From Chrysopilus asiliformis (lineage: Eukaryota > Arthropoda > Insecta > Diptera > Rhagionidae): DNA of 64,000 bases. The position numbers were made by a program, and so were the translations under genes. The notes beneath the pieces were generated by a model. That model worked only from the letters and a program-made list of their open reading frames with translations, did not search any database and was not told where the DNA came from. The stretch spans positions 39,996,361 to 40,060,360 of the forward strand of contig OZ035963.1 in assembly GCA_964034945.1 (NCBI GenBank). Reading direction: 5' to 3'. Of this stretch, positions 1-12,572 are shown piece after piece (the first letter of the stretch is position 1; each line of letters begins with the position of its first letter).

Positions 1-299
1 TTTTGGAGTAAACAATTTACGTTCCGGTTAGCTTACTTAAACCGTAGAAATTCTGGGACTTAAATAATATAAGTCGTACATAAGTTGCTGAATTTTGTCC
101 GTGTAAACGGTAATAAATGGAAAAAAATTCGCAATTAAATTAAAATTCAATGATCAAACATGCATATTGCCAAAAAACGAGACATTAAGAGGGCTAGATC
201 GAAACAAGTATGCACAATTAAACATTACAAACTTTTTTTTAGTTCAATGTGTATTGTCAATATATTGTCAATATAATAATTGTGCGACGATGCAATTGC

Positions 300-494
300 A
301 TTAAAAGAACATAAAATTCGTAATGAGAATATCGTGAATATTTCGCGTTGTAAGAGGTCTATGCTTACATGAAAAATATAATTTATAAACCTCGTTGTGG
401 CGAAAATTGAGTTGTAGGAAATTTTCCGCATTTTTCAAACCGCATTGTAGCGAAACCGCGTTGTAAAGGTACCGCGTTGCAGGAGGTTTACCTG
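300..494. mobile_element. Right end of a pogo/Tigger-like DNA element (partial)
   Basis: The stretch ends in GGAGGTTTACCTG followed by TA, the CAG...CTG terminus and TA target typical of pogo/Tigger elements. Inward of it the motif GCGTTGTA and close variants recur several times, as subterminal repeats often do. I found no matching left end, so the element either starts outside the window or is truncated. No transposase coding is visible. The class call rests on the terminus alone. Confidence 0.4.
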
Positions 495-1000
495 TATATA
501 TGTAATTCAAAAAAAAAATTTTGTCTGTCAGTCTGTCAGTGTCCCCCTATTACACTAATAATTTTAAGCAAATCTGAACATTGAAATGGCGGTTTTTTAA
601 AAATCGCAATTTTGTTTTTTCTTATTTACTCTGAAACTACTCGTTTTTAAGTAGTCTTATGTATAACAAAAGTTTGAGATAATAAAATTTCCTACATTTT
701 AGTCTGCGGATCTCAAGCCGTTGTTGAAAGAATATTTTTGCCTTTTACCGTAAATGGATATTTTTTACAATTATCGAGATAATCAAGATGTCTCAAATTT
801 TCTCAAATGAAAATTTATATTTTTATGTAAACTAATATTTTATCCGCCAGGTAAATTGTGCAGAAACGACAGATTTTGTATAAGAAAGTCATGTTTTGTT
901 TGCATCAGATATTGGCTTTTAGTAATTTTATTTAATCGATTTGTGTCATACTGTAATTAAATATGACGCTAATTTCGTCGATAATTTTCTAATGTCCAAC
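495..1000 (-). repeat. Dispersed repeat family A, reversed copy
   Basis: Read on the minus strand, this resembles the repeat at 27,170-27,720: runs about energetic-looking AT-rich text ending in a GACAGACTGACAG tail (plus strand 522-540). The part at 840-910 also recurs at about 3,430-3,530. No coding. Family A copies also occur near 20,100, 39,890, 45,240 and 57,597. Confidence 0.5.
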
Positions 1001-2819
1001 TACCGGTCTTATTACCTAACGAAACAACAACTCAAAACTCAAATACACAATCAGCAGTTTCAAACAAAAATACTAGTATGACTGTTCCTCCGAGCGCAAG
1101 TGCATATGGGCAGGAGAAACATGTTGTGTACGCGACATTTATGCTCGGCAACAATGTTTATTAACACGCAAAAAAAAGTTTCCCTGCGGCTCATTTTGTT
1201 CTCTTCTTATCAGCCTAAACGTATTCAACTCCTTGTTGTAGTTCTTCTGCAATGATGAGAATTTGAGATATTCTCGTGGTGATTGTTGGCAAAAAACAAT
1301 ATCTCTGTGATGATCAAAACAATCGATTTATGAATAGAAGAATCAGAAAAAAAAATCCATGCCGCCAGCATTCTGATTTCAAAAATCTGGTCACCTTACT
1401 TATGAAACAGAGTTAAACAATTATGCTTGATATATGTATATTCCAGATATTAAATTTTGGTAAGAAGTCTCAAGTTTTTATTAAGATAATTATTGCATTG
1501 ACTCATTGCACCAAAACTATTAACCGCATAGAAACAAAAAATACTCTTAAATGACAGAACTAAATAAATATTTGTTATAATACTGCCAGTAAATACTGTC
1601 ATCATAAGGTTTGTTTAGGTTTAAGCGTGTGAGTAATAATATTAAAAATTGTATGAGCGTATGTTGGTGATATTCATAGATAAAAATATCTGATGTGAAC
1701 AGCACATGACTTTTTTACGGAAAAATTATGTTCACCATACGGCGGATTGACCCCATGAGCGGGCATGATTCTTTTTCTGGCTAAACCAGAAGAGATACAA
1801 AAAATGATGTATGACTAATATGTCGCCCAGGAATCAAATAATTAACCGGTATAGTTTTTTGGTCCTTAACACATTGTGTGATTTTTATAAAAGTGGATCT
1901 TTAAAACTTTATTTTTTTTCCTTTCAGTATTTTCACAGTTATTTTCGAAAATCAACTATACACATACATTTGCCGGAGGCTACTGGTTAATAATATGCCA
2001 CTACATTTCCATACAACAATATCCAGTAGTTAATTTTTTTATTTTTTTAGTTTTTATTCTTCTGTAGCCGTCATACACATATGTAGGACGTGGCACGAAA
2101 TGTGTTAAAGATTTTTTTTTTTTGAAACTAATGGAAAAAAATTCAAATAGTTCATTTGATAGAGAATTAAAAAAGAGTTTTTTGTATTGGGGATTTTGTA
2201 AGGATTTTCGTAAAAATTTAAATGTCTAAAAATTTTAAATTTCCCACCAACCATATTTTATTGAAAAATTATGTGTCGACCGATATCTCCTAAACGTATG
2301 ATGCCTTTAAAAAGAACAATAAGTAAATATTTTGTGACAAAATCAGCATTTTCTGCAAAGTTGGAAAAAATATATGTTTTTGTGAGGAAGCAGGTAGAAA
2401 ACGGCCCAATAAATTTGTGATGTATGAAGAAAATATGTAAAATTTTCACAATTTTTTCGACCCATCGTTAAAAAAAAAATTATTTCCTTGTATGGAGGCT
2501 GGCGGAGGCAGTAGTCCGATTGAATTTTTTAGTGTTGAGGAGTTAGTTAAACTTCATTCTAAATACAAGTTTTTTGATACCATGCGTCCTTTCTAAGGAA
2601 ATCACCAAAAAAGCTTTCATTTGTATGGAGGATGAAGGAAAGGTTATCCTGATTAAATTTTGATGTATGGAAGAGTTATGTAAAAATGCATTCAAAATAT
2701 TTTTGAGTTTGAAATTTTTTTGATACTACTCACCGTTTTCAGGAAAATGGCAGAAGTTTTTTCAGTTGTATGAGGGGTAACAGTAATCCAATTTGCTCAT
2801 TTAAAAACTTTCCCAACTA
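1001..2819. other. Non-coding AT-rich stretch
   Basis: I see only short chance reading frames, homopolymer runs and pieces of dispersed repeats (for example GTGAACAGCACATGAC near 1,695, which reversed resembles sequence near 3,510). No gene, RNA gene or element end can be supported. Confidence 0.4.
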
Positions 2820-3630
2820 ACCAAAATTGGTTACATTTCGATTAAATAACCGTTTAGTAACCTTGGTTGCGTCACACATGAAGTTACAAATTGATTAGTA
2901 TAACGTTGCAATACCACATGAGTAACGTTAGCACAACCGTAAACGGTGCGTTACTTTGAACCATGGTTGAAAAATGGTTTTCCTGATAACGTTGTGCTAA
3001 CGTTATAGAAAAAACCATTTTGTAACTCCACGTGACAATTCCTGTTCTCTCTGTCCTGTGTGGACAATCCTATTATCTTTTGGTGGAATTCCGTTAACCG
3101 GATGGAGCCAAAATTGCTGCTTTTTGAAAATCGTAATTTCGTTTTTTGTAATTTACTAAAACTTGCATCTCAAAACGTGATCGATATATACCGTTATTTA
3201 ACATATACCGACATATATCGGTTATCTCTTTAATGTATGAGATGAATCGAAGAAAATAATGTTTCCCATAATTTTGTCTTTTACGGTTTTTTGAAAAAAA
3301 AAACGGTTTTTTGAAAAAAAAAAAAAACAGTGAATGGCAGAGTTAAAAGTATTAAAATTCTTTACATTTTACTGTAACTCCATATATTTTACCAAGATAT
3401 TTCATGTTTTGTAAAAGAAAAATTCATATTTTTATGTAAACTAATATTTTATTCGTCAGGTAAATTGTGCATAAACGTAGATTTTGTTATAAGAAAGTCA
3501 TGTGCTGTTCACATAAGATATTTTAGTGTGTGTCGATGGAATATTTTCACATTTTATTAGTTTTGAATGGCGATATCTTTATATATGAATATTTACTTCA
3601 AGATGGAAATGTTTTATTCAGAATAATATA
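2820..3630 (+). repeat. Dispersed repeat, copy 1 (second copy at 17,640-17,955)
   Basis: The block from 2,850 (TTGGTTGCGTCACACATGAA) to about 3,040 matches 17,645-17,830 with scattered substitutions. A second block at 3,533-3,630 matches 17,846-17,950. The two blocks are 500 bp apart here but nearly adjacent in the other copy, so this copy carries an insertion or the other a deletion. Rich in GTTAC/GTAAC motifs; no coding. Confidence 0.6.
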
Positions 3631-5668
3631 CGCGTAACATAAAATTACCGAAATTTGATGATTTTTGATCAATACTTTAATCGAGTGAAATTTATTGGTG
3701 CATATTATAGTGATACCTCGAAAAAACACATTCCCCCCTGAAGTACCTATGTTGCAAAAATAAGCATATTTTATTTCAAAAAATATTGAAATGTGAGCAT
3801 TCAAAATTTAACTTAAAATGACTCAAAATTGTTTCTGTACAAAGATATATCCCTAAAAATAGTTTATATCCAGGTCAGTAAAAAATAAAGATAAAGTATG
3901 TAATTGCGTTTTAAAAACTCAAATAATTATACTGGCAAGCATACAGCCATCATGGAAATTTTTCCTACAACAAATTGCCTAAATGTTACGACGAAGATTA
4001 TTTTTCATTTTTTTAGCTACCATTAAAAAGGTACCTACCTAATATGGAACGCCTCATTAAAATCTAATTAAAAAAAACAAAATTTTTAATTGAAAAATTA
4101 ATTTGATTTCTAATTATTACATGATTTAATTAGTTTCTCTTGTTAATTTGTTTTTTTTTTTGTTTCTTAGTTTGTTAGGGTAAACCTTATAATAAAATTA
4201 TTTGAATTTTTCGACCATTTGAATTATATAATTTTCACCTGCATTTTTTATTGAAACAAAAATCATCAAAATCTGTTTATTTGAAGTTAGAAGACAGTTT
4301 ATAAAAAACCTGCTTGCAACTCAAGGTAAAAATTGGTTAGTAAATAATGGTTTATTTCGGGTTATTAGAAAATGTTTTCCCAAATAACTGAAACGATATG
4401 GTTAGAAATTGGTTGTTTTTGTAACCCATGTTACTTTTATAACATCGGTTACAAATTCCAAATCTGATCTTTCATACTTCTGATGGCTTATGGTAGATAA
4501 TATGTTTGAAAGACTTTTTATATGCTTCGTTTTCAGCATAAAATGCACAAAAAGTTCTAATGCAGTACAGATTTTCGTGTCTAGAAATTAGCGTAGTTTT
4601 AGAATATATTAATTTCATGTGACTTATTAATTTCATGTGATTTTTGCGCACATTCGCGCAACATGTGCCAAGTTTTTTTTAGTTCAGAATTGTTTCCTCT
4701 ATCGCTAAAATATGGTTTAATTATGATATCGCTTGACAGCCATAAAATAACGGGCAACACTTGTACAAAATTTTCGTAAAATTTTGATTCCTCATAACTC
4801 AGCCAAAAAACAACATATCTGAAGAAAAATTTCAAGGAAACACAAGAATATTTCATAGTTCCTAAAAAACATTCCGCGTATTATCAGGCCTGGTACCGTT
4901 ATTTTTGCGAGTAAGAGGTAAAAAATTAATGTTTTTTTTAGTTATTTCCTCTCATTTAGTCTATCGATGGTATGGTACGTCCCCAATAAATTTACAGTAT
5001 AATCCGACAAATAACATACTCGTTCACAAAAACAAAATAACATTTTTTATACAAAATTTATAGTAAATGACCAATTTGTGGGGAATTTTTTTGTCACAAA
5101 CTTTTGTCATTCCTAAGACTTCTGAAAACGCATAGTTTCGAAGATTCAGAATATCGCTAAGCAAGGATTAAGAGGTATGGTGTAGGTAAATTTATGTAGA
5201 AGGAAATTGGTTTAAGGCCCGATCTACTCCACGGCAAAACCCGATAAAAATCCCTTTTGCAATCTAGGAGATAGGATGAGATGGGTTTGGAATGCAATTA
5301 TTTAATAGTAGATGCTTGTCTAGGACATCACTTAGCAAACACAAAAAACCCCATCCCAATTGGTCAAATTTTCAAAAGTTCTTTGGGAAAACGCCATCGA
5401 AAGGGAGCTTAATAATATGTTTTCAATAGTACCACTCGGCAGCTTTCGATTTTTTTATATTTCTGGAAAATTCCGGCGAGACAAAGTTATCGAACATTCG
5501 CAAAATTTGAACATTGCTGGCTTTTTTTGATTTTTTTTTTTTCAAAATAAAATTGGATTTCTCCCATTGTGTTTCCACGTAGACACGTTACATTCTTCAC
5601 GGTAAGTGTCATTCATAGAATTTACTTATTTCTTATCGTCTATTTCGGAAGATCTGTTTTATATGATA
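3631..5668. other. Non-coding AT-rich stretch
   Basis: Contains a weaker GTTAC-rich block near 4,325-4,465 related to the preceding repeat, and a poly-T/AT stretch near 4,060-4,190 similar to 25,730-25,800. No supported gene. Confidence 0.4.
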
Positions 5669-6781
5669 ACTAGCTTGCATACCCGCCGTTGTCGGGTAAA
5701 AGTTTTTTGCAAAAATTTTCTTGCGCCAAAAAACAAAGAAATAACTTAAAAACTTTTGAAAAAAAAACCGGTATGCCTTCGGGACCTCCCGTTCCGAATT
5801 TTAAAATTCTAACACCAGATTCGTGATCAGCGTCTCCGAAACCCCCTTATTACCAATGGTAAAAAGGATATTTGGGTTATCCTTACAGGATCTTCCGTTG
5901 GCAATTTCATCACCAGATTCCTGATCAGCGTCTGCAAACACCGAAAAAAAAATTGAAAAAGAGATGTTTGCGTTATCCTTATATTTCGCGCCAATCGACG
6001 TGCTCTGCATCTACAAGACCTACATTCGACCGAGACTTAAGTACAATTCGCACATTGTTGGACCGAATGCAAAAACGTGCGATTCGACTGATTGGAGACA
6101 AATCTTTGACAGATTCATTACCGTCTCTTGAGCATCGTTGCTCTGTTGGGGTACTCAGCATTTTCTATAGATATTTTCATGGGAAATGTTCCTCCGAAAT
6201 TTCGCAACTTATTCCTCAACGATATATTTTCCATAGACCCTCTCGTGCAGCTGCACGTGCGCACGACTTCTTCCTTGAGCCTCCCCGTTCTCGTACAGTA
6301 AAGTTTACGGGTTCCTTCATTCCGCGAACAACAAGACTTTGGAACGATTTACCATCCGATGTGTTCCCCCCGGACTATAACCCGCAAAAGTTCAAGGAGA
6401 ACATAAATCGGCATCTCCTTTTGTCCTTCAGACCATCCTGAGCTGTGCTTCGGCATTAAAGGGTCTTCCCCTAAGCTCTGGCTGGAACTATAAAAAAAAT
6501 CCTTATAGGACTATTCGAATTATGAAATTTCAACACCAAACCCGTGTTCAGTGACCACGAAAACCCCCTAATGCCATTTTTCCCCGGGAAACATGGGGAA
6601 AAGGATATTTGCGTTATCCTTACAGGACCTTCCGTTTCTAATTTCGAAAATCTAACGTGATGGTTGGAACATACTGTGAAAATTTCAAGTTTCTAGCTTC
6701 AGGGGTTTGGGTTGGGCGTTGATGAGTGAGTGAGTCAGTCAGTCAGTCAATCAGGTTAAACGATTTTATATATAGAGATAA
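5669..6781 (+). mobile_element. Repeat element starting ACTAGC, ending TATATATAGAGATA, with internal tandem units
   Basis: It starts ACTAGCTTGCATACCCG and ends in a TATATATAGAGATA tail. Inside, a unit of roughly 100-110 bp that includes GCGTTATCCTTACAGGACC and GATTCGTGATCAGCG recurs at least three times. A second, truncated copy starts at about 17,955 and related units occur at 44.7 kb and 62.9 kb. I do not assign a superfamily. The element is interrupted by a CR1-like insertion at 5,984-6,498. Confidence 0.5.
5984..6498 (+). pseudogene. 5'-truncated CR1/Jockey-like non-LTR retrotransposon copy (RT C-terminus and 3' UTR)
   Basis: The reading frame encodes the C-terminal region of a non-LTR reverse transcriptase: residues like LDRMQKRAIRLIGD, then a SLEHRCSVGVLSIFYRYFHG block and a final TTRLWNDLPSDVF motif, ending in a stop at 6,439-6,441. 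A frameshift near 6,040 separates this from the in-frame upstream piece (CIYKTYIRPRLKYNSHI). It is flanked by a 9 bp direct repeat ATCCTTATA (5,975-5,983 and 6,499-6,507), and ends in an A-rich tail, as expected for a 5'-truncated non-LTR insertion. The start, PIDVLCIYKTYI, is nearly the same as sequence at 36,830, so both belong to one family. Confidence 0.8.
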
Positions 6782-9172
6782 AATTATTTAGTTGTGATCG
6801 CACATCCAGGATTTTATTTAATTTAAAATAAAGTCATAAAATAACTCCAAAAAGCTCTGCAGGCATTTTTTTTTTGAAGGAATATGATTCAACTTAAAAA
6901 TATTAAACAAAAAATGCGCCGCAGGTGAAAAGATCAAAGTTTTATATTCCTTTAAACTAATGGCTCCCAAAATAGAACAAAACTTAGTGTTGTCTTTTTC
7001 ACGTTCTACAAAGAATACCATCCATTTTGTCAATGTTGTGTCTAAGAAAAACTTCAACATTATTGTATATAGAGCAGGTAATACATTTTATTTATGTATT
7101 ACCTGCTCTATAAAATCTTTCGACCTTACATGCTAAAATACATTCATTGAGTAAGCTTGGGCCCGCTACTGTCTTTTATAAAATAAATAAATAGTATTAG
7201 ATACCACTAACTTCTTGACTATATTATAATAATATATTAGCTAAGCCAAAAATGTCTAAAAATTATTTTTATTTCAGGTAAGAATCATACACAAGACACG
7301 TTTCACAGTAAGTCATAGAAGTTCCTAGTGATTTAAAAAATTGTTGCTCTCACAAACCATCAAAAATTAAATAAAGACGTAATTTGTAACGATGGAAAAA
7401 TAAAATCAACAATTATTTAATTCGCGCCTGCGATTGGCTATTGAGTTCAAGTGAGTCCTACTGCTTGTAAAAACGGTTTTTTTTTTAGCCAACTAGATAT
7501 CTTTCGCACCTGGGATATTACAACATTTATGCAGTAGGCATTTGCGGCCAGAGGACAAATATGTAACACGCGGAAAATTCGGTAAACCGACATAGCCATT
7601 AAAACTAGCGACCACTGCCGTCATAAACCAAAATAAACCTTCAAAACCAAATGATAAATTTGCATGTTCGGAGGACCATTTTCTTTGTAATTAATTTGGC
7701 CCTTATCTGAAAATTTATGTATTGGCAGCGTATTTATAAATAAAAGAAATATTGAGCGATTTTTAAAATGACTAGTAAAAAAAACTGTACAAGAAAAGAA
7801 GCTGAAGAGGATTCTAAACATTTGACGACTAATATATGCCACGAAAAATTCTAAATATGTCATGAATCTTATCTTAAGATAGCTAACTTCAAACAACACT
7901 GTAATTGTGGGTAAAATTTATTAGTACTCATACTTGGTCTTTCAAAATGCCAAGCTTGGCAAATTTCATTTGACAAAAAAAAAATGCTGAGTAGTATTCT
8001 CACGTTGAAATGCAGATGATATTCGACTTCTGTGTGATTTTTTTTATTTCGACTGACATATACAACTGCCTAAAATCTTTTGGGTCCTGATTTACAATTT
8101 GTGAAAATTCACCTACTTTGCGAATGAACTCTCTTTCCGCCCTTTTTTCATGTCGATTTAATGAATAGACTTTTTCTTAACTTCCTTACTTCTGTTGACT
8201 CTATTGACTCTATTTATCTTAAATACACATTGATTTGCTAATATTAATCACAAATTTGAGGCGATGAAAATACCTCGCCTTTGCATTAGACTTCATGCTA
8301 GACAGATTGGGTATATGTTGAGTTGGACAAATATTTGCTAAGCATTATCTAATATATGTTAATCTTTGGAGTATCTGCTTACAAAAATTTGATACATGTA
8401 TATTTGAATCTATTTGATATTTATACGATATTTTTTCATACCAACCCAGCCAACAATTTGGCGAAATTCTACCCTGAGCGTAATGCCAGTTTGTTTTGTT
8501 TCCGAGAGCCCAACTCGCAACAAACGAGAATGAAATTGTGAATTTCTTTCGCTTTGTTTTCAAAAGAATGAAAAAAAAAATGTTTTTCTCGCGTTTACAC
8601 AATAATGCGAACATCCCGAGGAAATTTTTTGGCAAAAGTTTACTTTACTGGCGCATTTAACTTTTTTTTTCCAACAAAATTACGGAAAAAAAAGATTATC
8701 TTGCCCAACAAACATTTTATTCTCCATGCGACATGTTTTGTTTGTGTGTGTTTCTAGTGTTTATTTCTATAAGTTTTTTCTTTAATTCTGTAAGTTTGGA
8801 TTTATTTTAATCTTAACAATACCAGTTTTCCGTGCGATTGATCAGGGCGTATCCAAATGTAGCATATTTTTTCAAATTTGAAAGGGACCGAATTTCCATG
8901 CGACATGTTTATTGGGTTTTCTGCGCAAATCCATGGAAGCGATGCAATGGCGTTTTCAAATTTTTTAATACTGCTGTAAGACCGATTTTTTAAGCGATTC
9001 TAATACCGTAATCGCGAAAAGATGCGTCTAGAAAATATCTTTCGATCTCGTGCGTAGTTGCCTCCGCGGATGAAAAATACGCCTATGCTACTTTTGTATA
9101 GTGGAGGTCCTCTAACTTCCGCCCACTAAAATGTTTTTTTTAGCATCCAGTGGTGGATTATAAAATTCCGGG
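6782..9172. other. Non-coding stretch
   Basis: Apart from the small palindrome at 7,068-7,112 I see only short unconvincing reading frames and AT-rich repeats. No supported gene or complete element. Confidence 0.4.
7068..7112. repeat. Perfect 19 bp inverted repeat (hairpin)
   Basis: TATAGAGCAGGTAATACAT at 7,068-7,086 is followed after 7 bases by its exact reverse complement at 7,094-7,112. No T-run or coding context suggests a terminator; probably a small foldback remnant. Confidence 0.75.
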
Positions 9173-10431
9173 AAATAGCGTCCAGTTGGTATTTAAAAAC
9201 ATAACTAAAGCTATAATTGCCAATCTGGCAATCATTGGAGACCCGTATGGTGATATTCGTATCAAAATTCGAACAGTTGTACCAAAATTCCACTTTGAAG
9301 TCAAACTTTCTAATAAGATTTTTTAAAATTTATTCCAATCGGATTTTGATGTATGGGAGTTTTATGTAGAATCATATCTTAAATAACGTTTGTTTTTGGA
9401 CTTTTTTGATAAGATGTACCGTTTTTGAGATATTCACAAAAAACGATTTCGTTCGTATGGGGGGTACCCCCCCTAATGGTCCATTTTTGCCCATTAACGA
9501 ACTTAGCCTCACATTTTACGAAAAACGGATCTGTGCAAAATTTCAAGTCTCTAGCTCAATCCATGCGCCCGCAATCCGCGCCACAGACAGACAGACAGAC
9601 AGACGGACAGACAGACGGACAGACAGACGGACAGACAGACGGACAGACAGACGGACAGACAGACGGACGGACATGCAAAAATTAAATATTTTTATCATTC
9701 TAAACACACTGGTGTAATTCATTTTTTTGTGTGATAACGGGATCTTGGCGTTACAAACGGTAAGGCAAAGTTAATATACCCTTTGGTTTCACCATACGGG
9801 TATAAACATAACAAAAGCTATAATTGCCAATTTGGCAATCATTGGAGACCCGTATGGTGATATTCGTATCAAAATTCGAACAGTTGTACCAAAATTCCAC
9901 TTTGAAGTCAAACTTTCCAATAAGAATTTTTAAAATTTATTCCAATCGGATTTTGATGTATGGGAGTTTTATGTAGAATCATATCTAAATAACTTTTGTT
10001 CTTGCACTTTTTTGATAAGATGCACCGTTTTTGAGATATTCACAAAAACAATTTTCGTTCGTATGGGGGGTACACCCCCTAATGGTCCATTTTTGCCCAT
10101 TAACGAACTTAGCCTCGCATTTTACGAAAAACGGATCTGCGCAAAATTTCAAGTCTCTAGCTCAATCCGTGCGCCCGCAATCCGCGCCACAGACAGACAG
10201 ACGGACAGACGGACAGACGGACAGACGGACAGACGGACAGACAGACGGACAGACGGACGGACATGCAGAAATTAATTATTTTTATCATTCTAAACACACT
10301 GGTGTAATTCATTTTTGTGTGTGATGACGGGATCTTGGCGTTACAAACGGTAAGGCAAAGTTAATATACCCTTTGCTTTCACCATACGGGTATAAAAATA
10401 CCTTTTTTTAAATACCAACTGGACGCTATTT
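9173..10431. mobile_element. Inverted-repeat-bounded element containing a ~607 bp tandem duplication
   Basis: AAATAGCGTCCAGTTGGTAT at 9,173-9,192 and its reverse complement ending at 10,431 bound the region. Within it, unit 1 (about 9,197-9,803) and unit 2 (about 9,804-10,397) are nearly identical, offset by 607 bp. Each unit runs from a CTATAATTGCCAAT block to a GACA/GACG microsatellite and a CACTGGTGTAATTCAT block. The two microsatellites differ in length and phase, so they changed after the duplication. No clear target duplication and no convincing coding: the reading frames across the microsatellite are repeat artefacts. Confidence 0.65.
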
Positions 10432-11630
10432 TGTAGCATTCTCACCTTGCCTAGTTTGTTCTGAAAGTGACACCTACGCCAGAGTGACCCGGAAGTTGTA
10501 ATTTTCGGGTGATAGTTTGGGTGATTGTCATTTTACGCGACTTCGTCACGATCACTTGTCACTTTACGTCGTTCCAACCCTGAAACGTGATTCATGGATT
10601 TTAGTATTAAAATCAGAAAATTAAAGAATAACACTGTGCAGCAACTTGTTTAGATGTCTACACTAATTAGGTGTTATTAGTGTAGAAATCTAAACAAGTT
10701 GCTGCACAGTGTTATTCTTTAATTTTCTGATTTTCCATAACTCCATAACAGAGTTGTGCTCCATGTAGTTTGTGAGATAACGGTACTACAAATTTTAAAA
10801 TCGTTGTTAAAAACGTCTATTCTAAAACTTTTTCATTTGAAATGTGACCTTTTTAATGTCTTAGGAAAAACTGCTCATCAAAATCGACGAATATTTTTTG
10901 TTCAGACGGTAACATTCCACCACCTTTGTTCATCCGTCTTTTTAACTATGTTTTTAAAGAATAAATGCCATATCTGCTGAACCGTGAGGAAATATATCAT
11001 AGTATTTTAGTAAAAATGCAATAGAACGATATTAATGTTAATAATGGGAAATCCGATTCGTAGATTTAGAAAAAAGATAACTTTTGTATCGAGTTGTTTT
11101 GTCTAAAAATCCATCGCATTTGAGACCATTTTTATTGTAACTGAATCTGACCCGATCCACCCCAATTTTTTCAAATCGGATCCCATCCGACCAGACTGAA
11201 GCCTGTCGGTTCCGGTAGTGGGTATTCATCAATGACCAATTGGTAACGACGCCGAACTATAAAAGGAAGGCCATATAACTGGATAATTTTTGGGCTATAG
11301 GTTATATTAGGATATTCTTGTTTCTATCTATCAAACCCATTTCTATTCAAATACCAGATTTCTTATGTTCACAATTGAATAATGCAATGAAATTAAATTT
11401 AAAAAAAAACTTTATTAAAACCACCATAATTTTCTTTATACATTTTTCAAAAAAAGTTTGGCTATGGATAAATAGTTTACTGGTCACTTTACTCCAGTAA
11501 ATTTTTTTCCGTGTATGTAAATATTACCACATTATTGATTTTAGCCGTTCGCCAAATGGGATAAAGAAGTATGTTGACGACAATATAAGACTTTAAAAAA
11601 TATATATGTATATATACATTCTAAATGGTT
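10432..11630. other. Non-coding stretch with one long hairpin
   Basis: Holds the hairpin at 10,609-10,734. The rest shows no gene. A minus-strand reading frame at 11,038-11,232 has no recognisable similarity and is not annotated. Confidence 0.4.
10609..10734. repeat. Near-perfect 59 bp-arm hairpin
   Basis: The left arm (10,609-10,667) and right arm (10,676-10,734) are reverse complements with a single mismatch (G at 10,656 region), separated by an 8-base loop. It could be a very short foldback element or a precursor of hairpin small RNA. No target duplication was identified. Confidence 0.85.
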
Positions 11631-12500
11631 TGTGTGAATTCACACTAAATATTGTTGCAAAAAACTCATTTTTTTTTGAGTATTTTCACACTTTTGATGC
11701 GTGGTTTCCAAACATCGCGTAAAATCTTTATTTTTGAGTGATTTTACTACAAAATTTGTGTGATTTCCAACAAATGTGTGATTTCACACTGAATTTATGT
11801 GAAATACGTTAATACAGATAGTAGAATCCCAATAGTTAGTAGTCTGATTTTATACTAAGTTGTATTGTCATCATCACCAAGAAGTCGTCTAATAACCCGC
11901 TGCAGGTGACTGCAAAATAATAAGGCGGTATCATATTGTTAATCCTGTATCGCCAATTTTAAAATCCAATTAAAAACTATTGCACTATTATTCCAGGAAA
12001 CGAATTTAAAAAAAATCAGTTTTGGAAATCATTTCTTAATGTAGAAATTAGTTTGCATTATTATCATATTTGTTTTCAGATTTTTTGAAAACAAAATCCC
12101 AATTTTTTAAAAAAATATTGGGGAGGGAGAGTATTTTTTCGAAGCAACACAAACACTTCCATCAAGCAATTTCATTCGTTTGGAGTTTTTGGTCTAAAAT
12201 GTCATCGAATATCAATTATTTCTTTGGATATCATATTATTGTTTTCATTCATCGTTTTCATTTCTCCTCAACATTGTGAAATTAGATGTGGAAGAGAAAT
12301 TAAATGGATAGTCATATTTTTCAGAGAGCAAAAATTTTCAGAGAGAAAAATGAACAGAGATAATTTTTTTTCTCTGTGAAATCGCACACATTTTGTGTGA
12401 TTTCACTGTTCGTTTGTTGGAATTTTGTGTAAAATCACTACACATTATGTTGGAATTCACGCTGATTTTTGTGTGAATTTAATATTTTCCAATCACATTG
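11631..12500. repeat. Cluster of TGTGTGAATT/TTTCACACA near-palindromes
   Basis: Short near-palindromes of the form TGTGTGAATTCACAC or TGTGTGATTTCACACTG recur at 11,631-11,645, 11,755-11,795 and 12,375-12,475, with intervening AT-rich DNA. A similar pattern (variants of TTGTAATTTTACA) occurs at 49,010-49,130. Looks like subterminal repeats of a transposon, but no full ends were found. Confidence 0.4.
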
Positions 12501-12572
12501 CTGTTGGATTTTACTACTACATTTAATGTAAGGAATTCAGTTTCTTATATTAAATGTAGTGAAATCCAACAG
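12501..12572. repeat. Imperfect hairpin
   Basis: CTGTTGGATTT plus CTACATTTAATGTAAG pairs with CTTATATTAAATGTAG and GAAATCCAACAG on the far side of an 11-base loop. Five unpaired bases interrupt one arm. Confidence 0.6.

Noticed and set aside
7068..7112. Intrinsic terminator
   Set aside because: The hairpin has no T-run after it and the genome is eukaryotic.
9406..9717. 103-residue frame with repeated Thr-Asp-Arg
   Set aside because: Microsatellite translation; identical partner frame in the second tandem unit.
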